Source: Pirellulaceae bacterium (GTDB lineage Bacteria; Planctomycetota; Planctomycetia; Pirellulales; Pirellulaceae). Taken from it: 64,000 bases of DNA. Shown piece by piece: positions 1-9,707 of the stretch. Below the pieces are notes generated by a model. It worked only from the letters and a program-made list of their open reading frames with translations, was not told the DNA's origin and did not search any database. Position 1 is the first letter of the stretch. Every line of letters begins with the position of its first letter. Where the stretch lies: positions 80,293-144,292 of the forward strand of contig JAKVBZ010000006.1 in assembly GCA_022448645.1 (NCBI GenBank). The letters are read 5' to 3'. Made by a program: the position numbers and the translations under genes.

Positions 1-194
1 GATCCTCGAGCCGGGTGGTTGCGTATCGGAGCCTAAGTTTTTTTCCGGTAGCACACGTCACCAAAAACGTATGGTAAGAATAATAGAATAAGACCCCGGC
101 CCGTCACGTGCACGCATGCTCGGGCTGGGTGTAGGAATGAGAATTCTGGTGGGTTACTGGCTGCCTTTGGTTTTATGCTCGGGCCAGGGGCCCA

Positions 195-218
195 AAGCGA
201 TTAGCCGTCGAATCGCTT
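195..218. repeat. Short perfect inverted repeat upstream of the DUF1559 gene
   Basis: Arms AAGCGATT (195-202) and AATCGCTT (211-218) are exact reverse complements around an 8-nt loop. It lies about 80 bases before the start at 297, so it could end an upstream transcript or act as an operator. No T-run follows. The rest of 1-296 shows no convincing gene. Confidence 0.3.
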
Positions 219-296
219 AGACCTTGGACGACGGAAGCACGCCGTGATATCATCAGCACCGTAAAAAACTACCACCCAGCTGAAAGGTTCAAGGAT

Positions 297-1307
297 ATGA
301 GTCGGCGTCACACCGCCTTTACCCTCGTCGAATTGCTGGTGGTCATCGCGATCATTGCGATCCTGATCGCCCTGTTGCTGCCAGCCGTTCAGTCTGCACG
401 CGAAGCGGCCCGGCGGACGCAGTGCAGCAACAATCTCCGCAATCTGGGCCTGGCTTGTCACAATCACCACGATACATTCGGCTTTTTTCCCAGTGGTGGT
501 TGGGGTAGTAACTGGGGGGGAGATCCCGACATGGGATTTGGCCGTTCACAGCCGGCCGGCTGGCCCTTTTCGATTCTACCGTTTATCGAACAACAAGCGC
601 TGTTCGAAAAGGCAGCGTTCGGTACACCGCCACAGTGGCCCGTTTTGGCCGTCAAGCAAAAACGAATACGCGAGGTCATGGAAGCGCCTGTGGGTTTGTT
701 TTACTGTCCCACGCGCCGGCCGCCAGCTGCTTATCCCGTTGCAAGGGATTACAACACGCTCAACTGGGACCATGCTGGTGGACCGCTAAACCGCTGCGAC
801 TACGCCGGTTGTGTAGGCTCTGTCAGCGTGGCGTTCGGTGGTTCCGTACGAACTGCCAATTACGACAACCACGAAACATACAGCGGATGGCCTCCAGAGA
901 ACCATTTCGATGGTGTGGTTTTCATGCGCAGCGAGGTTAAACTGTCTCAGGTCCTGGACGGCAGCAGCAACACTTACATGGTAGGTGAAAAAAGTGTCCG
1001 GCCTCAAGCTTACTGGGGTTGGAACGGCCAACCGCCCGATGATCAGTCGAACCCCAGTGTCGACTATGGCGACATGGAAGGCGCTTATTCGGGAGGCGAC
1101 TCGAACCGCTCTGCCATGTTCTTGCCATTTCCCGATGATCCCGTGGCAATTCTGTGGGAGAACTGGGGTAGCGCACACCCAGGTGTGTGGCATATGATGT
1201 TCGCGGATGGGTCCGTGAGGGCACTCGGTTTTACCATCGATGCGGATGTTCATTTTGCCATGGGAACTCGTCGAGGTGGCGAGGTCGTGGAAAAAAATGA
1301 CCTCTAA
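297..1307 (+). CDS. DUF1559 family pseudopilin-like protein with prepilin N-terminal methylation motif
   Basis: The protein begins with a short basic stretch and then the type IV prepilin/pseudopilin signature [16 protein letters not shown] (from residue 8), continuing into a hydrophobic helix and the [14 protein letters not shown] segment typical of planctomycete DUF1559 proteins. Near the C-terminus, [17 protein letters not shown] (about residues 295-311) is the H-X9-DG box of the family. At 336 aa it is full length. AAGG about 10 bases upstream supports the start. Such proteins are expected to be processed by a prepilin peptidase and held at the inner membrane or exported; their role is unknown, and planctomycete genomes carry many copies. 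A decayed copy lies at 59541-59935 and a related C-terminal box occurs in the protein at 34655-35662. Confidence 0.92.
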   Translation: MSRRHTAFTLVELLVVIAIIAILIALLLPAVQSAREAARRTQCSNNLRNLGLACHNHHDTFGFFPSGGWGSNWGGDPDMGFGRSQPAGWPFSILPFIEQQALFEKAAFGTPPQWPVLAVKQKRIREVMEAPVGLFYCPTRRPPAAYPVARDYNTLNWDHAGGPLNRCDYAGCVGSVSVAFGGSVRTANYDNHETYSGWPPENHFDGVVFMRSEVKLSQVLDGSSNTYMVGEKSVRPQAYWGWNGQPPDDQSNPSVDYGDMEGAYSGGDSNRSAMFLPFPDDPVAILWENWGSAHPGVWHMMFADGSVRALGFTIDADVHFAMGTRRGGEVVEKNDL

Positions 1308-1402
1308 GTTAGAATCGTGCAAAGTCTGGTTGGCGTAATACAAAGTAACTTAGGACCGCGCAACATCACACGAACAACAAACATCAATTCAAAGGAAGAA
1401 TC

Positions 1403-2938
1403 ATGGTATTACCGAAAAAACGTTGGCTTTGGACTTTCACAAAAATGCTTTCTGTATGCTGCCTGGTCACAAGTATTTTTAACACCGCTCCGATCAGGGA
1501 AGGTGTGGCCGACGAGACGGTCGACATCGGCTCACAGCGCGAACTATTTATAGACAATCATGTGATCGACGTGATCGAGGGTGACGCGCGGCTGGAGCTG
1601 CAACAACCCGAGCCACAGCAATTAGCCGTGGTGACCGACAAGCCTTGGGAGGGAAACACCTGTGCTTACTACACAGTGTTTGCCGACACGAATGCTGAAG
1701 GCGAGCCAGTCTTTCGCATGTACTACCGCGGCTCGAAGTATGACCTTGACACCCGCAAACAGGTTCACCGTCAGGTCACCTGTTATGCCGAGAGTCAAGA
1801 TGGCATCCATTGGACCAAACCGAATTTGGGGCTCTACGAATTCGACGGTTCCAAAGAAAACAACATTGTTTTTGACGGCGCCGGCACCGGCAGCTTTACC
1901 CCTTTCAAGGACGCTAATCCGAACTGTCCACCTGAGGAGCTGTACAAAGCTCTCGGGCAGGTACACCGGGACGGCACGCCCTATTATGCAGCACAGGGTG
2001 AAATGACTGTCTTCTCGTACAAATCGCCTGATGGCATTCATTGGACCATCAGCGACGGACCCCTGATCACCAGAGGCGACTTCGATTCACAAAATTCCGC
2101 CTTCTGGGATCCGTATGCCGGACTGTACCGGGAATTCCATCGTGTACGCTTTTATCAGCCTCCAGAAGGAGACCTGATCATTGGTGGCTTCGCGGCTCGC
2201 CCAGGGTACCGGTCGATCATGACTGGTACGGCGTCGAAGAATTTTTTGAATTGGACGAGTTGGACCAAACCGGAACTGCTCAAGTTCGACGACGACATTG
2301 GTCCGCAGCAGTTGTACACGAACGCTGTCAGGAACTGCCCTCGCGCCCCGCACATCCTGATTGGATTTCCCACTCGGCTGCTTCCCGAAGAAAACAACCG
2401 TGTCGAACCGATCTTCATGTCCAGCCGCGACGGCCAGACGTTCCGGCGTTGGGCTAAGCCGGTGATTTCGGAGGAGGCACCCGAGGATCGGTCTGGAAAT
2501 CGCAGCAACTATATGGCTTGGGGCCTGCTCACGTTACCCGGTAACGACCGAGAATACTCGGTGTATGCATCTGAAAATTATCTTTCCCGCACCCCCACCC
2601 GTTTGCGACGTTTCACCTTCCGCGCTGACGGATTCGTGGCACTGCGCGGCGGTAAAGAGGGAGGTCAGTTAACCACGAAGCCCTTGAACGTCGGCGGCGG
2701 CAAACTCGAGATCAACTATCTGGCCCGCCCTGGCGGCCAGGTGCGTGTGGAGATACAGGACGTTCACGGCCAGCCACTGGCCAATTTCTCCGCAGACGAC
2801 TGCGACCCGTTACAGGGTGACGAGATCGCGCAGCAGATATCCTGGCGGGGAGACGCGAATGGTCCTTTCACCGGAAGGCCCGTGCGGGTACGGTTCGAGG
2901 TTAAAGACGCTGATGTGTATTCATTTCGGTTCCCATGA
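1403..2938 (+). CDS. Secreted five-bladed beta-propeller protein, glycosyl hydrolase 32/43-like fold (function unknown)
   Basis: A basic N-terminus followed by a hydrophobic stretch (MLSVCCLVTSIF, from residue 15) suggests export. The body carries repeats of the type SQDGIHWTKPNLGLYEF and SPDGIHWTISDGPL, resembling blades of GH32/GH43/GH68-type propellers, and ends in a beta-sandwich-like region (about residues 415-511). I cannot assign the catalytic acids with confidence, so the enzyme class is open. AAAGGAAGA lies just before the ATG. It sits between the DUF1559 gene and a large glycosidase-like gene on the same strand, which fits a role in breaking down an external glycan. A later start at 1445 is possible. 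Confidence 0.75.
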   Translation: MVLPKKRWLWTFTKMLSVCCLVTSIFNTAPIREGVADETVDIGSQRELFIDNHVIDVIEGDARLELQQPEPQQLAVVTDKPWEGNTCAYYTVFADTNAEGEPVFRMYYRGSKYDLDTRKQVHRQVTCYAESQDGIHWTKPNLGLYEFDGSKENNIVFDGAGTGSFTPFKDANPNCPPEELYKALGQVHRDGTPYYAAQGEMTVFSYKSPDGIHWTISDGPLITRGDFDSQNSAFWDPYAGLYREFHRVRFYQPPEGDLIIGGFAARPGYRSIMTGTASKNFLNWTSWTKPELLKFDDDIGPQQLYTNAVRNCPRAPHILIGFPTRLLPEENNRVEPIFMSSRDGQTFRRWAKPVISEEAPEDRSGNRSNYMAWGLLTLPGNDREYSVYASENYLSRTPTRLRRFTFRADGFVALRGGKEGGQLTTKPLNVGGGKLEINYLARPGGQVRVEIQDVHGQPLANFSADDCDPLQGDEIAQQISWRGDANGPFTGRPVRVRFEVKDADVYSFRFP

Positions 2939-3112
2939 TGCACGTACACGCCCTGATCCTGATACCGGCGTCATCGTGATACCGGGTGGTTGGGGGAGAA
3001 TCCCTCCCAACCTTCCGTGTAAACATCAGCAGCCAATCCCCCCTGCATAGACCCATCCTCCGTAAAGGCGTCTGTCTCCTCATATTTTTCATCCATTTAG
3101 AAAGGCCAAAAT

Positions 3113-5608
3113 ATGAAATGGACCGTGACGGTCATGGCATTGCTAATAAGCGGGCAAACTCACGCTGAGGACACAGCCGTCCGTCCCAGCAAGAACATTG
3201 CGCTCGGAGCAAGCTATCACATGGAGCCTGTGCCACAGTACGAATACTGCACGGACAACGACGACACCACACAATTGACAGACGGAGATTTCCTTGAAAC
3301 AGAAGAGAGCCTGTGGACACATCGCTCGACAGTGGGTTGGCAGGATAAAGAACGTGTGATCTTGACGCTCGATCTCGGCGCGGTGAAACCGATTCGGGGA
3401 ATCGCATTACACACAGCAGCGGGGCGTGCTGGTGTGAATTGGCCACAAGAGATCCGTGTCTTGACCGCCGATGAGGACAAGGCGTTTCATGAGATCGGCG
3501 AATTGGTGGGGTTGAGTGCCAAACGCAACACGCCGTCAACCGAGAAGTACGCCACACACTGGTACTGGACAGATCAGTTGAGGACCCACGGTCGCTATGT
3601 CCGTCTGGCAGTGCAAAGTCAACCATTCACATTCTTGGACGAGATTGAAATCTATGCGGGTGAGCCAGAGTGGGTGAATGAGCCACTGCCGGGCTCGGCC
3701 TTTGTATCCGATAATGCGAAGGCCTTTGCACGCCATCTGGCCATCCAATCTGGAATTCACACACGCCTGCAAAAAGACATAGAGGCTTTGAAAACAGCTG
3801 CCGAGGAGGCACACATTCCAGCCGTGACCAAGCGGAAGGTGCTGGCAGAATTGGCAGCTGTGGAAGCGGAGCTGGGACCTGCGAGCAACGATTACACAGA
3901 TGATTTCAAAGCCGTGTTGCCTTTGAACGCCTGGCACCAACGCGTGTTGCGGACTCAAGCGTGGCTGTGGCGTGCACAAGATTTTGGACCGTTGACATTC
4001 TGGCAATCTAATTTGTGGGATCCGCTTCCACTGATCGGAACCCCAAACACCTCAGCGCCACCCGCAGTCGAAGTTCACCTGATGCGCAAGGAATATCGCG
4101 CGGCTGCATTCAATGTCAGCAACTCTAATGATCATTCCGAACAGGTGTCGTTTCGTTTGAGCCGGCTGCCCGGTGGCGACAATCCAGAGTATGTAACGGT
4201 TCACGAGGTGCAATGGACCGACACCGCAGAGGGAGTGCCTGTGGCAACCGCTTTGTCGGAAATTCAGGTCGAAGACAATCTTTACACGATGACCGTGCCG
4301 TCCGGAATGACTCGGCAAATATGGTTGACGTTCCATCCCGTGCATATTGCCCCGGACGCCTATGAAGGTGAGGTCATCGTAGAATCTACTGCCGGGGAGT
4401 TCCAGTTTCCCTTGCGAATGCATCTCTATCCGCTCGATTTCCCCGAAAAGCAGTCGCTTCATCTGGGAGGATGGGACTATACGGATCGGCTCGGTCATTT
4501 TCCAATGATCACGGAAAAGACTTACTCGCTCATCATTCAGCATCTTCGTGAACGTCTTGTAGATTCGCCGTGGGGAGGACCGTGGTTACTGCCGCGAGGC
4601 ACTTATGATGCGCGGGGAAAGATGACCGCACCGCCCGACACTACGATGTTCGATGCATGGCTCGAAGCATGGCCGGATGCGGCCCAATACTTCATATTCG
4701 CAAAAGTGGGCGATCGGTTTGCGTATCCAGGAGACAAAAAATATTCCGAGTCATGGATCAAGGGTACACCGGAATTCACTTTGGCGGTCAAGCAGTGGGT
4801 CACTTTTTGGGCAGAACATGTCAGGGCCAAAGGGTTGCAGCCAGAACAGTTTGCGCTAGAACTGGTGGATGAACCTGACGAAAATCCGCCACATGACGAT
4901 CGTATTCTGGGTTGGGCCAAAGCCATTCGCGCTGCGAAGACGGGGATCCGTGTCTGGGAAAATCCAAACCACCTGGACATGAATCATGCGAGCGAAGCAA
5001 TGATCGACGCGTGCCATGTGCTGTGCCCGCATAGCGGAATCTTCTTGAATACGTCGCGACCTATTAGACCTCCACAGGCGGGACAGGCTTATCGGGACTA
5101 CTACGAGCAGAAGCGAGACAATGGAATCGAATTACAGTTCTACAATGCGGACGGCCCAGTACGCATCATGGATCCGTATGCCTATTACCGGCTGATGGCG
5201 TGGACAAGTTGGCGCTATGAAGCCACGACGATGTTCTTTTGGTCGCTTACCGATACGGCCGGTGTCTCATCTTGGAACGAGTACCTGGCTTCAGGACGTC
5301 CCTACTCGCCTTTGTTTCTCACGAAGGACTCGGTAACAACTAGCAAACACTTGGAGGCGATGCGAGAAGGTGTCGAGGACTACGAGTATTTCGTGATGTT
5401 ACAACAGGCGATCAAAGAGGCGGCGGCACAGGGCAGGGCAGGGACCGAGGTGGATCTGGCGGGGCAACTTTTGGAAAGCCTGCCAGTCAGTGTTTGTGAA
5501 GCGGCTGCTGGTGAAAAAAAATGGCATCGTCCGAATGTGGACCGTACACTGGCGGACGAGGCGCGGATTCAAGTGTTGGCCGCTTTAACAGCGCTGACCG
5601 AGCAGTGA
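3113..5608 (+). CDS. Secreted F5/8 type C domain plus GH123/DUF4091-like glycoside hydrolase
   Basis: A signal peptide (MKWTVTVMALLISGQTHA, cleavage before ED) is followed by a discoidin/F5-8-C-like domain (about residues 53-182, ending in FLDEIEIYAG). The C-terminal half has the features of DUF4091: ELVDEPDE near residue 582 holds an adjacent Asp-Glu pair like the catalytic pair of GH123 N-acetyl-beta-galactosaminidases, and MREGVEDYEYFVML near the end is a common DUF4091 block. The role is probably a periplasmic or extracellular beta-hexosaminidase-like enzyme; substrate is inferred only. AGAAAGG precedes the ATG by 8 bases. The gene reads with its neighbours, which include sialidase-like and ceramidase-like genes. 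Confidence 0.8.
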   Translation: MKWTVTVMALLISGQTHAEDTAVRPSKNIALGASYHMEPVPQYEYCTDNDDTTQLTDGDFLETEESLWTHRSTVGWQDKERVILTLDLGAVKPIRGIALHTAAGRAGVNWPQEIRVLTADEDKAFHEIGELVGLSAKRNTPSTEKYATHWYWTDQLRTHGRYVRLAVQSQPFTFLDEIEIYAGEPEWVNEPLPGSAFVSDNAKAFARHLAIQSGIHTRLQKDIEALKTAAEEAHIPAVTKRKVLAELAAVEAELGPASNDYTDDFKAVLPLNAWHQRVLRTQAWLWRAQDFGPLTFWQSNLWDPLPLIGTPNTSAPPAVEVHLMRKEYRAAAFNVSNSNDHSEQVSFRLSRLPGGDNPEYVTVHEVQWTDTAEGVPVATALSEIQVEDNLYTMTVPSGMTRQIWLTFHPVHIAPDAYEGEVIVESTAGEFQFPLRMHLYPLDFPEKQSLHLGGWDYTDRLGHFPMITEKTYSLIIQHLRERLVDSPWGGPWLLPRGTYDARGKMTAPPDTTMFDAWLEAWPDAAQYFIFAKVGDRFAYPGDKKYSESWIKGTPEFTLAVKQWVTFWAEHVRAKGLQPEQFALELVDEPDENPPHDDRILGWAKAIRAAKTGIRVWENPNHLDMNHASEAMIDACHVLCPHSGIFLNTSRPIRPPQAGQAYRDYYEQKRDNGIELQFYNADGPVRIMDPYAYYRLMAWTSWRYEATTMFFWSLTDTAGVSSWNEYLASGRPYSPLFLTKDSVTTSKHLEAMREGVEDYEYFVMLQQAIKEAAAQGRAGTEVDLAGQLLESLPVSVCEAAAGEKKWHRPNVDRTLADEARIQVLAALTALTEQ

Positions 5609-5672
5609 AGTTGCGCGTGCAGCATGGCAAACGACATCGTCATGGGGACTGCCGGACTGAGCTAATCACTCG

Positions 5673-5693
5673 GGACGGGCTGCGGGCCTGTCC
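5673..5693 (+). terminator. Candidate hairpin terminator after the GH123-like gene
   Basis: GGACGGGC (5673-5680) and GCCTGTCC (5686-5693) form an 8-bp stem with one G-T wobble and a 5-nt loop, about 65 bases after the stop at 5608. Only a weak pyrimidine run (TTCGT) follows, so intrinsic termination would be inefficient. Confidence 0.4.
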
Positions 5694-5890
5694 TTCGTAA
5701 AGCAACAGGACAAGAAGCGATGTGGCTTGGTCCCCTGGCCCGAGTATTTGCCACGCAGACTGGGAGCCCGTGCGAAAAATGTTCATCGTCGGGTACTGCC
5801 CATGGACACACCACTCGTTGAAACCATTCCTCCAACCAAGGCCGCCACAAACAGTGAATGCATGTTGGTTGAAACAGAAAGAACAAAAAG

Positions 5891-6997
5891 ATGAAATGCC
5901 GACAGATGCTTTCCGTCCTCGCATCCATGTATGTCGCCACTATCGCGTGCGCCAAAGAGCCTCAAGTGCCAGAAGTTCGCGTGACCAACGTCCGCCGTGT
6001 TTTTCACAACGGCGAACACAACGCGTTCACTCACATGATTCGGTTTCGCGATCGATTTTATCTGGCTTTTCGCAGTTGTCCCGATGGGCACATGATCTAT
6101 CCCACATCGTCGAACATCATCCTGGAAAGCGAAGACGGCCAGACATGGAAAAAGGTCCACCACTTTCGTGTGCCGAAACGAGATCTCCGCGATCCGCACT
6201 TTTTAGTCCTTCACGACACCCTGTTCGTCAATGTCAGTGCGTGGTATTGCGGAGACAAGCCAACTCCACCTGAAGAATATGGATTCAACAAGCACCTCGG
6301 CTATGGGTGTCGGAGCAAGGACGGCAGCACTTGGAGTGATCCGTTCATGCTGGAGGGCACCTACGGGCACTTCGTCGGACGCACGACTACGCACAATGGC
6401 ACCGCCTACATGTGTGGCCGACGCAAGCATGAATTTACAGAGACGTCACGCAATATTCGTTCCGACTGCGAGTCCGTGATGTTGGAGAGTGACGATGGGT
6501 TCGTCTGGCGGACTCGAGCTATTTTTCAAACGACCCTCGGAAATGAGACGGCATTTCTGTTCGAGCCCGATGGTAGCATTTTGGCAGTGTCTCGTTACAC
6601 CATGGAGAAATCACAGCTTTGCCAATCTAAACCTCCGTATTCCCAATGGGAACGCAGCGATCTGGACCGGTTTATCGGCGGTCCCCTGTTGGTCAAATGG
6701 GGCGGTCACTATCTTGTGGGTGGGCGAAATACGTCCGGACCAAGATGGGGCGGCGCGTTTCAAGTCGATGGACAAAAGCCCACAGGTCCGCGTCCTGTGA
6801 CGACACTTTACTGGCTGGTAGATGGTAAACTGATCGAATGTGCCGCATTGCCCAGTGGTGGTGACAACTCCTATCCGGGCTTTATCGAACTCAGCCCGAC
6901 TCGAGGACTGTTGTCGTGGTACTCCACTCACGAAAAGGACGATTCGGGAAAACCGATGACGGCAATCTATTTGGCCGATTTGGAAATCGTGGAGTAA
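5891..6997 (+). CDS. Secreted sialidase-like (neuraminidase fold) protein, copy 1
   Basis: A signal peptide (about residues 1-22, ending IACA before KEPQVPEV) is followed by a beta-propeller with Asp-box motifs: SEDGQTWKKV (about residue 79), SKDGSTWSDPF (about 141) and SDDGFVWRTRA (about 199). This is the six-bladed sialidase superfamily pattern, and FRSCPD follows the first strand where sialidases carry an Arg. At 368 aa it is a compact, single-domain member. It is closely related to the 355-aa protein at 10573-11640. Sialidase-superfamily proteins in planctomycetes are not all true sialidases, so the substrate is unproven. The 3' neighbour begins 48 bases downstream. Confidence 0.8.
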   Translation: MKCRQMLSVLASMYVATIACAKEPQVPEVRVTNVRRVFHNGEHNAFTHMIRFRDRFYLAFRSCPDGHMIYPTSSNIILESEDGQTWKKVHHFRVPKRDLRDPHFLVLHDTLFVNVSAWYCGDKPTPPEEYGFNKHLGYGCRSKDGSTWSDPFMLEGTYGHFVGRTTTHNGTAYMCGRRKHEFTETSRNIRSDCESVMLESDDGFVWRTRAIFQTTLGNETAFLFEPDGSILAVSRYTMEKSQLCQSKPPYSQWERSDLDRFIGGPLLVKWGGHYLVGGRNTSGPRWGGAFQVDGQKPTGPRPVTTLYWLVDGKLIECAALPSGGDNSYPGFIELSPTRGLLSWYSTHEKDDSGKPMTAIYLADLEIVE

Positions 6998-7045
6998 CTT
7001 TACCAGGAAATCCGTTCAACATCGAACTGATGTGGAGATCTCAGT

Positions 7046-8173
7046 ATGAAACATCTTGCACGCATCTTGACTGCCACTGCACTGACGATTGGTGCAAATT
7101 GGTCGCTGTTGGGCGAAGAAGTGGAATCTCCGAAAAATCCTCAATACGAGAATAGTGAGACGGGTGACACCATAGCAGCCGCCAGTGCCGATGAAGAGAC
7201 GACAGAGTTTTCGGCCGAAAAAGCTGATTCATACCTCAAGGACGGCGCTCTCTTCTGGTGGGCAGAACACAAATGTGTCACCTGCCACACGAATGGTACC
7301 TACGGCTTAGAGCGCCCTTCCTTAACACCGGTTCTTGGAGAACCAGCGACAGAAGTGAGAGAGCACTTCATTCATGTGCTTGACAGCTTTGACACGTTGG
7401 AAGGTGATGAGCGACAGGACCTTAAAAAGGGAATTCGTCCCACGCAAATCGCCGTCATCACTCGGGGACTCGTCGAATGGGACAAATACCTCAGGGGAAG
7501 TCTTTCAGACGAGAGCCACAGGGCACTATCTCTTATGTTTGAATTCCAAGCTGCTGACGGCAGCTGGAGCAATATCGATTGTTGGCCTCCTTTTGAATCC
7601 AGTATGTTTCAGGGGACGACCGTAGCGGTCATGGCCGCAGCCACCGCTCACGGTTGGCTTGACCAGATTGCCAGCGATGAAGAAAAGGAGAAATTCCAAA
7701 GTGCTCTGAACTATCTTCGTACAACGGATCCGGGTCACGACTACGAACGGCTTCTCCGCTTGTGGACAGCCACGCGTGTGCCTTCGTTACTCTCTGATGA
7801 AGAGCAGGAAGCCTTCATTGAGATCGTGTGGAATCTCCAGAACAAAGATGGCGGCTGGTCGACACTCGATTTTTATACTTTGGAAAATTGGTCCGCAGCA
7901 AGTAGGCCAAGAGGCTGGTTAACGGAAGCCGATTTCGAAGATCCACCGAGCGATGCCCATATGACGGGACTGGTGACTCTTGTTCTGATCGATGCTGGCG
8001 TGAATGCCCAGGACGAACGGATTGTTCGCGGAACCGATTGGCTGCTGGCAAACCAACGCGAATCCGGGCGCTGGTGGACCCGTTCATTAAACACAGACAA
8101 CTACCACTTCATGACGTATAGCGCCACAGCATACGCCTTGGTGGCGCTTCACAAAGCTGGCAGACTCGATTGA
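7046..8173 (+). CDS. Exported mono-haem CxxCH plus squalene cyclase/prenyltransferase-type alpha-toroid protein
   Basis: A signal peptide is likely (about residues 1-24). A single c-type haem motif, CVTCH, lies near residues 76-80. The rest is an (alpha/alpha) toroid with QW-type repeats seen in terpenoid cyclases: FQAADGSWSNIDCW, LQNKDGGWSTLDFY and NQRESGRWWTRS. I do not see the DxDD acid motif of squalene-hopene cyclases, so cyclisation is unlikely; a binding or electron-transfer role is more plausible. The start has GGAGA about 10 bases upstream. It is flanked by a sialidase-like gene (48 bp upstream) and a ceramidase-like gene (40 bp downstream), suggesting one transcript. Confidence 0.8.
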   Translation: MKHLARILTATALTIGANWSLLGEEVESPKNPQYENSETGDTIAAASADEETTEFSAEKADSYLKDGALFWWAEHKCVTCHTNGTYGLERPSLTPVLGEPATEVREHFIHVLDSFDTLEGDERQDLKKGIRPTQIAVITRGLVEWDKYLRGSLSDESHRALSLMFEFQAADGSWSNIDCWPPFESSMFQGTTVAVMAAATAHGWLDQIASDEEKEKFQSALNYLRTTDPGHDYERLLRLWTATRVPSLLSDEEQEAFIEIVWNLQNKDGGWSTLDFYTLENWSAASRPRGWLTEADFEDPPSDAHMTGLVTLVLIDAGVNAQDERIVRGTDWLLANQRESGRWWTRSLNTDNYHFMTYSATAYALVALHKAGRLD

Positions 8174-8213
8174 AGCACACTTGTGAACGTCAACAACCAC
8201 ACCTCAATCATTC

Positions 8214-9653
8214 ATGTCTAACTTACAAGCCAGCATCGTTGGTTTTGATATCACACCGTCCATTCACCCCACGTACGGTGCTTGGGGTACCACCCCGGTG
8301 ATGACCGAAATCGATCAGCCGCTGTTGGCGCGCTGCCTGGCATTGCGAGAATCAGACCGCTTCGTCCTTTGGTTCGGGCTCGATCTGTGTGGCAACTCCA
8401 TACCCGAAGTGCAGGCAATTCGGATGGAGCTGGCAGATGAGCTCGGGCTGACCACCGAACAAATCATCTGGTCAACGAGTCAAACACACTCGAGCCCAAC
8501 GTTGCCCGGATCCGATATGCCTGGCGGCTCGAGTGTCACCGTACGAGGTCTTTTCGACGCCGCATTCTGCCGTCAGGAACGTGAGACGTTTATCGGCCAC
8601 TGCCTCAACGCAGCGCGAAAAGCCATCGCTTCATTGCAACCAGTCCGGTTGCGCAGCGGGCAAGGTTACTGTGACTCAATCAGTTACAACCGACGTTCCC
8701 CGATGCCCAACGGCGGTGTCAAATTCAGCCGAGACCACAACGAGGCGTTACAAAGTGGAAAGTTCTATGACCCGACCATCGGATTGGTCGTGTTCGAGGG
8801 CACAGACAACCGCCCGCTCGGTGCCATTTTTAACTTCTGTGCTCATCCTGCCACGATGATCAATGACAAGTGGGTCTCGCCTGACTGGGTTGGGACGGCA
8901 CGCAGCGAAATCGAAGCGGCACTGGGAGATGTACCCGCCATGTTTGTGCAAGGCTTGTGTGGCGACGTGAACTGTCATCACATTTTCGGCACACCGGCAC
9001 AGGCGCGTGCCACCGGTAAGCGTCTGGGAAAGGCAGCCGTGGCGGCACTGCCTACGCTTACGTCTGTCCGTGCAACACCACTCGCTACAGCATTCCGGAC
9101 GATTGATATCCAGTGCCGTCCTATGTACACAAGAGAGGAAGCCGAATCCGAATTGGCAATCCGGCGATCGTTTATTGATGACTTAGAAACTGACCCGACA
9201 GCGACTTGGTTCGCCGGAGTTAATCTTCCAGAACAATTCGCACCCGCAAACAAAGCAGCAACGGTCCAGGTGCAAATTGATTACCTTCAAGAAATATTAA
9301 GGATACTGGACGCCGGTGAATCCGTGCCTGAGAAAATTGAATTTACCGTGGGTGCCGTGCGCATCGGAGATGTGGCGGCAACCATCTTACATGGCGAAAA
9401 CTTCACCGCCACAGGTCGTACGATACGACAGCGAGCCCCTTTTTCGCACCTATTGGTCTGCGGCGACTCGAACGGACAGTTTGGATATCTAGGCGACGAT
9501 GCCGAGATCGATCGGGGTGGTTACGAAACCGATTCTTTTTGGAAGATGCTTTATTTTGGAGGAGTACGACTGGCACCGGCGAAGGGCAGTGCCAACCGCA
9601 TTATCGATACGGCGGTGGACCTGTTGTGGGAATTGCATCAGGGTCGTGAGTGA
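8214..9653 (+). CDS. Neutral/alkaline ceramidase N-terminal-like hydrolase
   Basis: The protein resembles the N-terminal catalytic domain of neutral ceramidases: an early GFDITPSI, then TSQTHSSPTLPG (about residue 90), the place of the THSGPG-like zinc/serine block, and later FNFCAHPATM and ATILHGENF. Neutral ceramidases are zinc amidases that cleave the N-acyl bond of ceramide; many bacterial members are uncharacterised. No signal peptide is obvious, and at 479 aa it lacks the C-terminal immunoglobulin-like domain of the longer enzymes. It sits in a tight run with the QW-toroid gene and the PhyH gene (54 bp to the chosen PhyH start). The call of family is firm; the substrate is not. Confidence 0.78.
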   Translation: MSNLQASIVGFDITPSIHPTYGAWGTTPVMTEIDQPLLARCLALRESDRFVLWFGLDLCGNSIPEVQAIRMELADELGLTTEQIIWSTSQTHSSPTLPGSDMPGGSSVTVRGLFDAAFCRQERETFIGHCLNAARKAIASLQPVRLRSGQGYCDSISYNRRSPMPNGGVKFSRDHNEALQSGKFYDPTIGLVVFEGTDNRPLGAIFNFCAHPATMINDKWVSPDWVGTARSEIEAALGDVPAMFVQGLCGDVNCHHIFGTPAQARATGKRLGKAAVAALPTLTSVRATPLATAFRTIDIQCRPMYTREEAESELAIRRSFIDDLETDPTATWFAGVNLPEQFAPANKAATVQVQIDYLQEILRILDAGESVPEKIEFTVGAVRIGDVAATILHGENFTATGRTIRQRAPFSHLLVCGDSNGQFGYLGDDAEIDRGGYETDSFWKMLYFGGVRLAPAKGSANRIIDTAVDLLWELHQGRE

Positions 9654-9707
9654 TCTAAATTGAGTGTAGGCGCTAGGCCGCATACTTTACCTGACAGGAG
9701 AGCTACT

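Noticed and set aside
1..10. GATCCTCGAG at the window start, like joined cloning sites
   Set aside because: Ten bases are too few to call a vector remnant; nothing after it looks like vector.
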